Shown piece by piece: positions 1 to 10,300 of a stretch of DNA of 64,000 bases. Source of the DNA: Agelas oroides (taxonomy: Eukaryota > Porifera > Demospongiae > Agelasida > Agelasidae). The DNA is taken from positions 6,851,478-6,915,477 of the forward strand of contig OX422204.1 in assembly GCA_949130485.1 (NCBI GenBank). The letters are read 5' to 3'. Under the pieces are notes generated by a model that made no database searches, was not told the DNA's origin, and saw only the letters and a list, made by a program, of their open reading frames with translations. How positions within the stretch are numbered: the stretch's first letter is position 1; the number at the start of each line of letters is the position of its first letter. The translations under genes and the position numbers were made by a program.

Positions 1-33
1 TGACTATACTGTGGGGGGTGGAGTCACCCACAG

Positions 34-369
34 TTTACATTCCTGCAGATATTGAACTCCAGGGACAGGCGTGGTACCACGGCTGGATCTCACGAGAGAC
101 TGCAGAAGAGAGACTCAACAAGGTCCCATATCACTGCTTCCTCATCAGAGAAAATGATGCCACAGGAAGCACTCTTTCACTCGCCATGAAGCACCAAGGA
201 GAGATCTCACACTTCCTGATCGAGAAAGATTCTGACGGATATGAAATCACTGGAACTGATAGGAAGTTTGATACACTTCTTCAACTGGTGGATTTCTACA
301 TGACCAACTCAGTCTCGGGTGATCCACGTCACCACCTCAGTTCCCCCTGCCCACGACCCTCCTCAGATG
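34..369 (+). CDS. Gene A exon: SH2 domain
   Basis: The acceptor CCACAG ends at 33 and the donor GTGAGT starts at 370. The translated exon carries the SH2 hallmarks WYHG, FLIREN and HFLIE. It is more diverged from the gene B SH2 exon than the kelch exons are from each other. Confidence 0.9.
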
Positions 370-3300
370 GTGAGTGTAATGGAGACCATGACAAGTATCT
401 GGAGACAGTGTACCCTCATTCCCAGGCCTCCCCCTTCAGTTTGTGTTGACAATGATATAAAATGGGGAAAGCCAGGGAAGGTCTGGGACCATTAATCACA
501 TGTAGCCTCATCCCCAGGCCCTGCCCAAAAAATCTGGAAAAGGGTCACACATGCATAAATTGCTGAGTCAGCACATTATGTAACAATTACATGCCTTCTG
601 TGCGATCACGTGGTAGCCAGCTACTGTTGACAATGGTGTTACAGAGTATGGGAACAGATCTTGCCAAGGAGCGACTAGAGTCTAGTCCTGGGAGGCGAGA
701 GTAGTAGCCTATCATGTCTAAATGTGTTCCAAGTTCTGAACTTTGAGCCTTTTTCCCATTTTCAAATAGTCTTAAAATGAGACTACTAATTTCATGTGGT
801 CAAGAATGTAGTAACCGGTAATGGATGAACATGATTGGTCTATCCCAAACAAAGACTGCTCACATAGCACAGACGGGAATTTTTGCTTGATGTGTTGTCG
901 TTGTTTGAGCAATTTACATGAGAACAGACGTTTCGGCCCAACAGCCTTCATCAGCTAGAACACACTTCACAGTCCTACGTCACATCATATGCAGACAATG
1001 AGCCTTGAATTTTTGCATGTATGACCAGGCCCTTTTCCTGATTTTTTAGGTGGGCCTTGGGGATGAGGCTAAATCATAAGAGTGATGTCAGGTGGGTGTC
1101 AGGTGGATGCAGCTCACATTGGGCTCCACCCCACCACATCCACCTCACACCCACCTGATGTTATTCACATAAGACCATCAATATTTAACAGTGGGAACTA
1201 TTGTGGTGGAGGCTTGCTGTGTTGTGTTCACCCACCTGATGTTATTCACATGATCAATGGTACCAGGCCTCCCCCAAGTTTCACCACTCTTCTAGCCTCG
1301 TACCCAGGCCGTTTATAATGAACGGCCTGGGTACGAGGCTACCACTCTTCTGGTTCTGTGTATTGTTCTCAATGTAAACAAAGGAATGTAGTCTGGGAAT
1401 GGGGTCACCTACACCTGGGTACAAGAACTAACACCCACAACTACTAGTCGGGGTTAATACAGAGGTGTCCCCCTCCCCAGAACACAACACAGCAAGCCTC
1501 CACCACAATAGTTCCCACTGTTAAATATTGATGGTCTTATGATAGTTGCTCATGTGAGGAATCAGTTCCAGTGGTGACAGTTTGGTTCTTGAATGTTCCT
1601 ATGACTAGTACCATTTTAGAATGTGAAGGTCAAATGTCATAATTTGCCAGTAGGAAGACTTTTTTGGGGGTACTAGCATTATTTGCAGCCTTGTTTGAAG
1701 CATGTAAATTCCTAGTCCCCTCCCCCCAACCTTGTTTGAAGCCTGGGAATGATGCTGGCCCCCCTCCCCCCAACCTTGTTTGAAGCCTAGGAATGATGCT
1801 GGCCCCTTCCCCCAAATAGAACCTTTTGAGGTCCCAGAAGCAACCTCAGAGCAGCTGGGTTCCTCCCCTCAATCAAACAAACAAGAGAATCACATTTTGT
1901 TGTACTATCCAATTCTCTCTCTCAGATGCTCAACCATCCAGTGACACAGTTCTACCACATGCACCAGACAGCAAGGTACTCATGTAGTAGTGACTGTGTG
2001 ACTGTGTATACATGTGTACACACCCACACTGTCATGTAGTGTTGCCATGACAACATGGCATTCAGTGTTCCTACCTATCCACTGACACTCAACAATCTAT
2101 ACATTGTACACAAACCAAACAATGACTGAACAGCCCAAACAAGATCTCCCAAAAACCTTAATTAGATTGTAATGACTAGGGTCTTCCCTACAACTGTGCC
2201 AGTGTTAGAGTAGTGTCCCAGACTCCACCCTCTCATGAGGAAAAGGGTCTGGTGACTATTGAACACTTTAAAGTTGTGCCGAGTCAGCAGTACCGAATTT
2301 TGAACAAGTCATAGTTACATAATTACGTGCTTTTTGACGTAGCACTATTCATTGGCTAGCATTCAATGCTTTCACGAGTGCTTTTTCATTGGCTTGTTCA
2401 GAATTATTGACGGCACAACCAAGAAAGTGCTTGATAGTCACCAGACCATTTTCCTTATGAGAGGGTGGAGTCTGGACACGAGACTAGTATTAGAGAAGTG
2501 TCTAAGCTACTGTTGATTTCAGCTCTCTTTGGACACTAAAGCTGTACACAGTAAGCATTTCATTGAGTGGATTGACAGGTTTCAATTATCTTTACTTACG
2601 TGGTGGTATCGTGGTATCGAACAACAAATTACTTATGTTCAAAGGTAGTTGAAATCAACAGTATAATGGATACAGTATTCACAGTCTGCCACTCAATGTT
2701 CCCACTGTCAAGACAGTAAACATCCCACAAGTAGTGTGCACATACATTGTCATGTGCATGGTCCTGGAGTACATAATGGATGAGCCCCACACTAGTGGGA
2801 CTGGGTTGGGCACATGTGTATATGCTTGCTTGCAGCCACTTATCATAACTCCTTCAGAACAAACACAACTTAAAATATTTTTAGAACACGTCCACCTCAA
2901 ACAAGATGTTGATACCACTGACATTATCATTATTACATGCACACAAGATGAGATCCATTAATACAGATGCATGGCAATGTGATGTAATGTATAAACTATA
3001 TTGTCATGATGGTTACCATAGCAACACTATTAGAAAACAATAAAGAACAACCATTATTATCACAACACCATTGTGTACACATTACTAACTCATGGCTGAT
3101 ACCTTGTTCCTCTCTCTCTCCCCCAGTCTCTGCTGCTCCACCCACACTCCAGACTGAGGTGGAGGAGAGTGGCCAACCTCCCAGTAGCAATGTCAGTATA
3201 CCACATAGTGAGGATTGGGAGCACCATCTACTGTGGTGGGGGGTACACAGTCAACATTGACACAGAAAGGCAGTTGTTCCAGTACAATCCCAAACAAGAC

Positions 3301-4107
3301 ACATGGTCACAACTTCCCATTTGCCCCACTCATTACTTTGGTCTCACCCAACTTGATGGCAAGCTAGTGACAGTGGGAGGTAGCAGAATTGATAAGATCG
3401 TCCCCATCAATGATGTTTACGTATTTCAAGACTCTGAAACATGGGAGAACTCCATCATCCCACCCCTGCCCACAGCTCGCTTTTACCCAACAGCATTCAA
3501 TTACAAATCAACACTCATTGTAAGTGGAGGACTCACTCAATCGGACACTGACCCTAAATTCAGGACTTATACCAATGCAGTGGAGGTGTTTCAAACCAAG
3601 ACGTACCAGTGGTACCACGCTGAGTCTCTACCAGTTGCACACAGTGGCATGTCATGTGCAGTTGTTAATGACACATGTTATCTCATTGGAGGGGACAAGT
3701 TAGGTACTGCATCCAGACAAGCTTATTGTACATCAGTATTCAACCTGATCTCACGAGCCCTCCCACCCAACCATCCAGAGACCAGCAGTACCCCCCAAAC
3801 CTCCCCCTCACCACCCACATGGCAGGTCCTACCTGAGCGTCCACTTCATTACTCCACTGCAGCAGAGCTGGGAGGTTGCCTCCTGGCTATTGGAGGGAGG
3901 GATGACAGTGGTTCCTCATCTTCAGCAGTCCACATGTACTCTCCCAGCACCAACTCATGGGTGAGGATATCCAGTGGGGATCTACCAGTACCACGACAAG
4001 GAGCTGCTGCAACACAGTTGGAAGGGGGAGAAGTCATCTTTGTGGGGGGAGACATTAAACTAATCAGCCCCACCAAAACTGTTTTCACTGTCTCGATTGA
4101 ACAGTGA
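34..4107 (+). CDS. Gene A: SH2-kelch protein (5' end outside window)
   Basis: Three coding exons are visible: 34-369 (phase 1 to 1), 1926-1975 (phase 1 to 0) and 3127-4107 with a TGA stop. The first is a full SH2 domain: WYHGWISR start, FLIREN strand with the phosphotyrosine-binding Arg, SHFLIE strand and a PC end. The second is a 17-residue linker. The third is a 326-residue kelch propeller with six GG-doublet motifs (CGGGY, VTVGG, IVSGG, YLIGG, LAIGG, IFVGG). By family knowledge SH2 domains bind phosphotyrosine and kelch propellers bind proteins, so an intracellular adaptor is inferred. It is the tandem paralogue of gene B, so death-domain exons probably lie left of the window. The proline-rich exon of gene B has no visible counterpart here. 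Phase agrees across all joins. The exact acceptor of the first exon (34 rather than 49) is chosen by phase with gene B. Confidence 0.86.
1169..1540. mobile_element. Inverted-repeat element, 61-bp perfect arms
   Basis: Positions 1169-1229 are the exact reverse complement of 1480-1540. The 250-bp centre has no long ORF and contains the separate hairpin 1293-1341. It is absent from the gene B intron, so it arrived after the duplication or was lost from B. I see no clear target-site duplication, so the superfamily is unknown. Confidence 0.75.
1293..1341. mobile_element. TAGYCTCG hairpin element, 49 bp
   Basis: A near-perfect palindrome begins TAGCCTCG and ends CGAGGCTA. It is flanked by the 9-bp direct repeat CCACTCTTC (1284-1292 and 1342-1350), which indicates transposition. 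Confidence 0.85.
1976..3126 (+). other. Gene A intron before the kelch exon
   Basis: The intron aligns with gene B 10554-11757 and holds the 2211-2486 element. No other feature is seen. Confidence 0.6.
2211..2486. mobile_element. TAGYCTCG-family element in gene A intron
   Basis: The ends are inverted repeats of about 55 bp (left TAGTGTCCCAGACTCC, right GAGTCTGGACACGAGACTA). The flanks GTGTTAGAG and GTATTAGAG form an 8/9-matching target duplication. The same insertion lies at 10777-11045 in gene B, so it predates the gene duplication. Confidence 0.85.
3127..4107 (+). CDS. Gene A terminal exon: kelch propeller
   Basis: The acceptor CCCCCAG ends at 3126. The 981-nt exon runs to a TGA at 4105-4107 and is exactly the length of the gene B kelch exon. 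Six GG-doublet kelch motifs are spaced roughly 50 residues apart; a Ser/Pro-rich loop sits between motifs 4 and 5. Confidence 0.92.
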   Translation, partial: SLLLHPHSRLRWRRVANLPVAMSVYHIVRIGSTIYCGGGYTVNIDTERQLFQYNPKQDTWSQLPICPTHYFGLTQLDGKLVTVGGSRIDKIVPINDVYVFQDSETWENSIIPPLPTARFYPTAFNYKSTLIVSGGLTQSDTDPKFRTYTNAVEVFQTKTYQWYHAESLPVAHSGMSCAVVNDTCYLIGGDKLGTASRQAYCTSVFNLISRALPPNHPETSSTPQTSPSPPTWQVLPERPLHYSTAAELGGCLLAIGGRDDSGSSSSAVHMYSPSTNSWVRISSGDLPVPRQGAAATQLEGGEVIFVGGDIKLISPTKTVFTVSIEQ

Positions 4108-5229
4108 GGAACTGTGTAGCACTTCCATCAAACAATTCACGCACAATTCAGTTCACTGCATATCTCAAGACAGCCACAGTACTTGGTGAGGTGGAACTTA
4201 ATTTCCTCACAGAGCTACTCACTCTCACATGTATGGCTTCATTGTAGCTGTTGTGTACACTTCTTGACAGCTGTTGTTTATTTATGTTGTTATGTGTCAT
4301 GTTTTTGTGTATACTCGTGTACCACTTGATGAATAATGTAAACAAATTGAAATTTCTCTTTTGTAACATTCTTCTCCAAACACATTTACACATCATATGA
4401 GCAAGTTATAATAATTATTAATAAAGGCAATCCAAATTCAATTTTGAAACATTGTGAAAATCTTGGTCAGTTGTGTACAGTCCAACAAGCAGTTTATCAT
4501 CTCATGGTTCTCAGTGAGCATGCAGAAACAATATATAACAAAAAATGTTTCAAGTAAATTTGTTTGTTGTTGGTGCATATCAATTTGAAAGTGTACTGGA
4601 AACAGCAAAAAGAATGTTCTTTGTCAGCCGTGTGCAATTCAATGCATTCAACATTGTTTATCAGTGTGGTAACTTGGGGCCTGCATACCATCCAAAGTCA
4701 CCATTTGGGTTCCACATAGACAGACTGAATTATTCCAACAGACACACGAATATATATATACAGAAAACATACAAGTATACCTTACATAATCACAATGTAA
4801 TCATTACAGTCATATTGTCCCTTTGACGGAGTATCTTACTAGCTACTGTAACCCTCCATTGGTTAAGCATTGCATGACCTGGATAGCTACACAGCAGTAT
4901 GGGTAATCAACTCTTAACTAGACAAGGCCTGAGGACTAGCTATGAGTCATAAGCCAGACCAAACCAACCTCATCACATCAGTATCATGCACATTCCATAC
5001 TGGGGTTGACTTAGTCTCGTTCCCAGGCTGTTCCCACCTCCAGTCTGGGAATGAGGCTAGGACCAAGCTATGCTAGGAAGGGGCCCAACAAATTTTAGAT
5101 GCATACCTTCAAAGAAATAGCATTACCATTGATTCACCAAACATCCACAAATTACTAGCTACACAATATTATACTATGTACACATAATATAAAGTGCTAG
5201 TACAGTGAATTACTAAGTCTACTGGCACG
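4108..5229. other. Gene A 3' region, no further gene
   Basis: An AATAAA at 4420-4425 is a plausible polyadenylation signal for gene A. The rest is diverged copy of 12739-14149, with a short inverted-repeat motif of the TAGYCTCG type around 5014-5060. Confidence 0.55.
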
Positions 5230-6220
5230 CTAGCTTGCTGAGTCTGATGGAGCTTCAGTCGTCTTTGTGTCTTGTGCATCCTCTTCCGTTGTCTTGTCCC
5301 CTTCTGACAACTTAACACCTTCTCCTGGTTTTCCCTAGCAACAGATAGAGGTTGCTTAGCAACAAGGAATCACAAATACAAATAGTTTGTAGAATCATAG
5401 AAAGATCTCTTTCCCCTCAACATGTATAGGTTGGTTTCAAAATGTCAATTACGTATCCTACTTCCGGAGGGCAAATGTGCGATCAAGAGGCAGCTGTACA
5501 GCGGACCTTTCACTTTGAGAGAAACAGCTTCTTTTATCAATCAGCACAGATGGTGAAGACTTGACGTAGCACTTCCTTACCTGTATTTTGCACACAGCTA
5601 CACCGAACACAGAGCCCAGCTGACACTTACCTTTCAAAAGTGGAGCAACACCACGTGGAAACTATCTCTACATACACACACAGTGGTGGAGGGTGGAGCG
5701 CTCAACATCACACATTCACTCATCCACACATCCTCTGTCACACATCCACCTCTCACACACACCCCACAATAGAGCCCCTCTGTCACACATCCACCTCTCA
5801 CACACACCCCACAATAGATCGAGTCACTCTGTCACATATCCACCTCTCACACACACCCCACAATAGAGCCACTCTGTCCACACCCACACAAACACACACC
5901 AGGACGGTCACACAGACCTTCTTTTTCTTCTTCTTGTTTTTTCGTGTGGTAGAGGAGACCAAAATGGCCTGCACAAAGAAAGATGTACCAAGACAGTGAC
6001 TACAGGTCATGTCCCCTCAGTAAATAGTCCATGCAAAAAGAGGGTGTGGTGTTTTGAGTGAATTTTCTTGTCACACAAGGCGGGCGGGGTCACTTTCCAA
6101 TTTGAGAGCTCAAATCAGAGGGCATGGGAGAGGCTATTAGACTATCTCACCTTTAGATCAGGATCTTCTAATGTCAGAGAGGAGCTGATGACTTCTTGAT
6201 CAAATGGTCCGTTTGTGATC
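5230..6220 (-). pseudogene. PA2G4: Orphan 3' end of PA2G4 (three exons)
   Basis: Three - strand exons match the last three of the complete gene at 14150-15197: 6151-6220 (begins TNGPFDQEV), 5918-5968 (basic [12 protein letters not shown]) and 5230-5334 (ends APSDSAS and stop). Splice sites and phases are kept and no stop interrupts them. The upstream eleven exons are absent: beyond 6972 the sequence turns into the gene B promoter region. The fragment therefore cannot encode the pita-bread domain of PA2G4. It came with the tandem duplication of the kelch gene. It could still be transcribed or fused, but I infer a dead tail. Confidence 0.87.
5700..5885. repeat. CA/CT-rich minisatellite in orphan PA2G4 intron
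   Basis: Units of about 46 bp containing CCACCTCTCACACACA and CCCCACAATAGAGCC repeat about four times. The paralogous array is at 14575-14870. Confidence 0.8.
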
Positions 6221-6573
6221 CTGCATAACACAGTGTAACACAGAGAGATCACTATACAATAATTTGTCAACAGTGTAACACAGTGCAACACAGGGTGACA
6301 CAAGGTGAACCAGAGATGACTGTACAATGATCTGTCAAATCTACCAAATGTGCAATGATTTGAAACCATGTGCAGTCAGACGGAGATGATGTTTCCTCAC
6401 TCCACACTCGGATGGGGAAAGAAGGTTTGTCATCATTCTGCACTTCACAGCTTCCTAGTAGACCCCATCCAAGAGGAGAGGGTCTGGTGACAAACTGTCT
6501 CCTCAAGCTTCATTAAGTTAGCTGCTTTTAGAATGAAATTTCCGACTATCATCTCACATTGTAGAAAAAAAAC

Positions 6574-6872
6574 TAAGCCCAGCCCGTGTGCGCCTACCAG
6601 CGAGAAACGGTGTGGTGAACGAAGTCGAATTCCTTGGGCTTATTCCCCAAAAGTGGTAAGGACCAATGGGACTGCAAGATCGGTAATTATTACATAGCAC
6701 TTCCTTAACAATTCATTCGAGTATCCGTACCTTTTTTGAGTGGGTTGGCCGCATAACATTTTGAACATTGCTAGGTTACATTGTCGCAAAAGCGTGTGCT
6801 AGCCCAATAAATTCGACTTAGTTCACCAGATCATTTCTCCTCGTGAGAGGGTGGGGTCTGGGGACGAGACTA
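6574..6872. mobile_element. TAGYCTCG-family element with empty site in paralogue
   Basis: It ends GGGGACGAGACTA, and subterminal arms carry GAAGTCGAATT versus AATTCGACTT. Flanks are AAAAAAAAC and GAAAAAACC. The duplicate at about 15490 has only GCAAAAACC without the insert, which defines both ends. No ORF of note. Confidence 0.8.
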
Positions 6873-7259
6873 GAAAAAACCCTTCAGCTGCAATGCCGGA
6901 TGACTGGGTGGGGCCTTGGCTACATTAGCATGATGACACAACACATTGTGTACAAAGCTGGCAGCTACACTCTCAGTACGGTTCAACAGATAAATTGTCG
7001 TGCAACATGTCGACTGCTAGCTCACAATCTTCATCAGGCATATAAAATAAAGATTTTCCAACCTTCTTGTCTGGAAGGATAAACCATCTGACTTGGCCTC
7101 TGAGCTAGATCTACTTACCAGGTATCTCACGCAAGTTGATCTATTCCAGTGAATGCAGCACCTCAAGACGATAGTTGCAAGCGACAAACGCTGAATCATG
7201 GTCAGACACAGACATAGGAGATGGCAGATGTATCATAAAGGTCAAGGTTGTGATCAGTC

Positions 7260-7386
7260 ACGTGCGCCTCCAGACAAATGGGCGTATCCCGTCGCGCCAT
7301 AGATAATGGTCGCGCGCGCGGAGGAGTGAGCTTGTATCGGATCGGATCTATGCCACTATGGTTCTGGTTGTTCTTCTCTCCTCACA
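7260..7386 (+). promoter_or_regulatory. Likely gene B promoter and 5' leader
   Basis: A GC-rich, CpG-containing patch (alternating CG near 7311) lies just before the start codon at 7387, in a region otherwise about 43% GC. No TATA box is seen. Two ATGs upstream (7350 and 7358) precede the main start; the first opens a short frame that overlaps it. Confidence 0.45.
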
Positions 7387-10300
7387 ATGGACGGAGGTAG
7401 GTTTAAAGGTTGTACGGAGGGAGGCAACTTCAGGCTGGTCATAACGACATAAGTATAAAAAAGGGCTGCATCATCATGAAAACTGCAACGTTTGGGTCAA
7501 AGCATCGATTCTGTATTACACGCGTACAGTGGGTAGTCAAAGCTGCAAGGAGGTCATAATGATTGACATTGTAATGGTTCAAGTGGCAAGTGATATGTTG
7601 GTGATGAGTGGTAACAAAGGAACTCTTGTAGTTGCATATGCATCCAACTGTGAAGCATGGTCAAGTGGGCCAATGATAAGCTGCTTAGTCTCATCCCCAG
7701 ACCCTCCACACCCATTGTGTAGAGATGAGACTAGTAGCCACTTGCATCTCAGTTGTAGAAGCATTTGTTACTGGATCACAATGTGAATCAAGCAATCAAC
7801 AAATTTACAGTTAGCCTGTTGCTGCATTGCTATCCCTCTAATCCCCCCTCCCTGTGTGTGTGACTCAAGTTTACCTGTTACAACTGTGACTGGAGCTATT
7901 GTGTAGTCTTCCCTGGCTCTCAGTTAGTTCTACTTCTCACCTTAAAGGCTGCTCAGCTATAATCTCACATGGTCAACCATAGCCTCGTCCCCAGGCCCAG
8001 TTCAGGCCTGTTCGAAATATCGGAGCCCGAAATATCGAAAACGGGCTCCGATATTTCGAACGGGCCTGGGGACGAGGCTAGGTCAACCAATATTAGTCAG
8101 CTACAGCTGTGAGTAAATGTAACTACAGTAAGTTTTTGGAGGAGCAGTCTCCAGTGTGCAATGACTCAACTTTGCTGGTTTTGGTCCTGACAGTTGACCA
8201 CAGTGTCAGTGATTGTTCTTTTTCCTCTAGGTGGACGGAGTTCTTCTGGTGTCACTGACGTCTCCTCAGAAGTTGATTCCACTCCACTAGGTGTGTAACC
8301 AAACCACACAATGCTGTGGCAACAATCTATCACTACTAACAATCATTTAGCCTCGTTCCCAGGCTCTCCCGCGCGCGAATGAAAAATCGACCGCTTTTCC
8401 GTACTGCAAGCGATGGAAAGCTGGGCGGGGCCTGGGAACGAGGCTAACAATCATTTGAGACAGTGAAAAAAAATATTCTTTTGGGAGAACTTTGGGCCAA
8501 GACTAGTACAGGTAATAACTTATGAGGAGGATGGCTACTGTGATGGGGTCAGGGGGTTGCCTTGTTCCCAGGCCACTCCCAGATTTTATCTCGCAGCTGT
8601 GGAGAAACAGCTGCGAGATAAGTCTGGGAGTGGCCTGGGAACGAGGCTAGTCAGAAGGTAGAGACCGCTAAGTAGAGAGTGTAATGTCACTTGACTTTGA
8701 AACATTTTTTGGTCTTGCTGACTCAGAATGAATAACCTGTCCGATTGTAGGAAAATTGAAATATTAATATTTCTTGGGGGGAACTGTGATTTGGTGCTAA
8801 CAATACATTGCCCAACTGATGTGATGACATCACAATTACATCATCACTTGGTACCGACTGCACTGCCTTGCATTATCTGATGGTTGGTGCCCCCTTTATA
8901 TCCATCCTTGTCGGTGCCCTCCTATCGTGATCCTGGTAGATCGTGCTCTGCCCGGTGCCAAGTAGCTCTAGCTGTACAATTACCACTGTACTCTATCACA
9001 CCTTGGCTGCCTCCACGAGTTCTGTCCACTAACTATGCGTAGGACACTCTACGTAACAAGTATGCTCAAATGGTAGATCATGCTCTCATGTTCTGAGTTC
9101 TATTCCCCGGCCATGTGGGTCTGGCCTGGGAATGAGGCTCTGCACTCATACCACTGTCCTATCTCTTGTATGAGTCCTGTTTACTAACTGTGTAGGACAA
9201 TCTGGGTAACAAGTATGCTCAAATATGTTCATACAGTACTAGCTGGTTTGTGATGCATTAACCATCCACCATGCCATTTACTTCAGATCTCGATGATGAT
9301 CTCTTTGATGTGCAAAGTGAGCTAATCCCAGTCACTGCAAAATGGAGGAACATTGGTACCGCTCTGCGACTTAAAATCTGATGTCCTGGAGAGCATTCAA
9401 GTTGGGAGTGGTAGCGACCCTCCTGCTTGTCTGGCTTCAATGGTGACAGAGTGGCTGAAAAGGAATTACAATGTGCAACGGTTTGGAGAGCCAACTTGGC
9501 AGAGGTTGGTGGAGGCAGTGGGCCACCCTGCAGGTGGAGCAAACATGGCGGTTGCAAGGGACATAGCCAGGAGGCACAAGGCTGGAGGTAAGTTACACAA
9601 AAGAGCTTCTATCATAGAGCACAATGCTGCCTCTCCATCGTGGATTTGTCCACTGGAAGTAGGATTATGTTATTTACCATGGAAACCATCTATATGCTTT
9701 TCTTCAACATGTAACAGAAGCACATTCTTTCCACAGCTGTCTCCCAGCCACAAGAGTCTGCCCACACATATGATGTGGGATTTCCTGTTGAACTTCTGAG
9801 GGAGGTGTGGTATCATACTGGGATCATACGGAAGACTGCAGAGGAGCGACTTGAGCATGGTGCCAGTGGCTGCTTCCTCGTCAGAGAGAGTGAGACCAAA
9901 CCTGGCTGTTTCTCCCTGTCCCTAAAACATGCAGGAGGTGTTGCACATTTCCCTATTGAGAGAAAAGATTCTGGGCTCTACGAAGTCCCTGGAACTCACA
10001 AGGGCTTTACGACTCTTCCGGACCTGATTGAACACTTCAAACACCATCCTATCTCAGAGGATCCACACCGGCAGCTCAGCTACCCCTGTTACAAAGTTAT
10101 CCACACTGGTGAGTGAAAGTAGAAATGTTACACATGGCTAGCATGCACATTACCAGTTCCAAGCCATCATTTGGACCCTTCTTCCCTCACAGTGGAGGAC
10201 ACACCTCCTCCGGTGACCTCTCAAACTACCATCCCTCCAGTCCCTGTCCCCCGACGCCGTGTACCTTCAGGGAAACACACTACCAACACCTTCCTTAAAG

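Larger units (their letters stand above)
370..1925 (+). other. Gene A intron with inverted-repeat insertions
   Basis: This intron is about 1.1 kb longer than the same interval in gene B. The extra DNA includes the 61-bp-arm inverted repeat (1169-1540), the hairpin nested in it (1293-1341) and short repeats of a CCCCAACCTTGTTTGAAG motif around 1680-1800. No proline-rich exon was found. Confidence 0.6.

Noticed and set aside
6360-6510. Possible extra PA2G4 exon on the - strand, repeated at 15290-15430
   Set aside because: It falls in an intron whose flanking exons already join in phase, has no PA2G4 match, and a third diverged copy at 17950-18045 has stops; treated as a dispersed repeat.
9060-9115. 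tRNA-like A and B box pattern
   Set aside because: AAATGGTAGATCATG and GTTCTATTCC resemble tRNA boxes, but the arms do not pair and the region is part of a tandem duplication.
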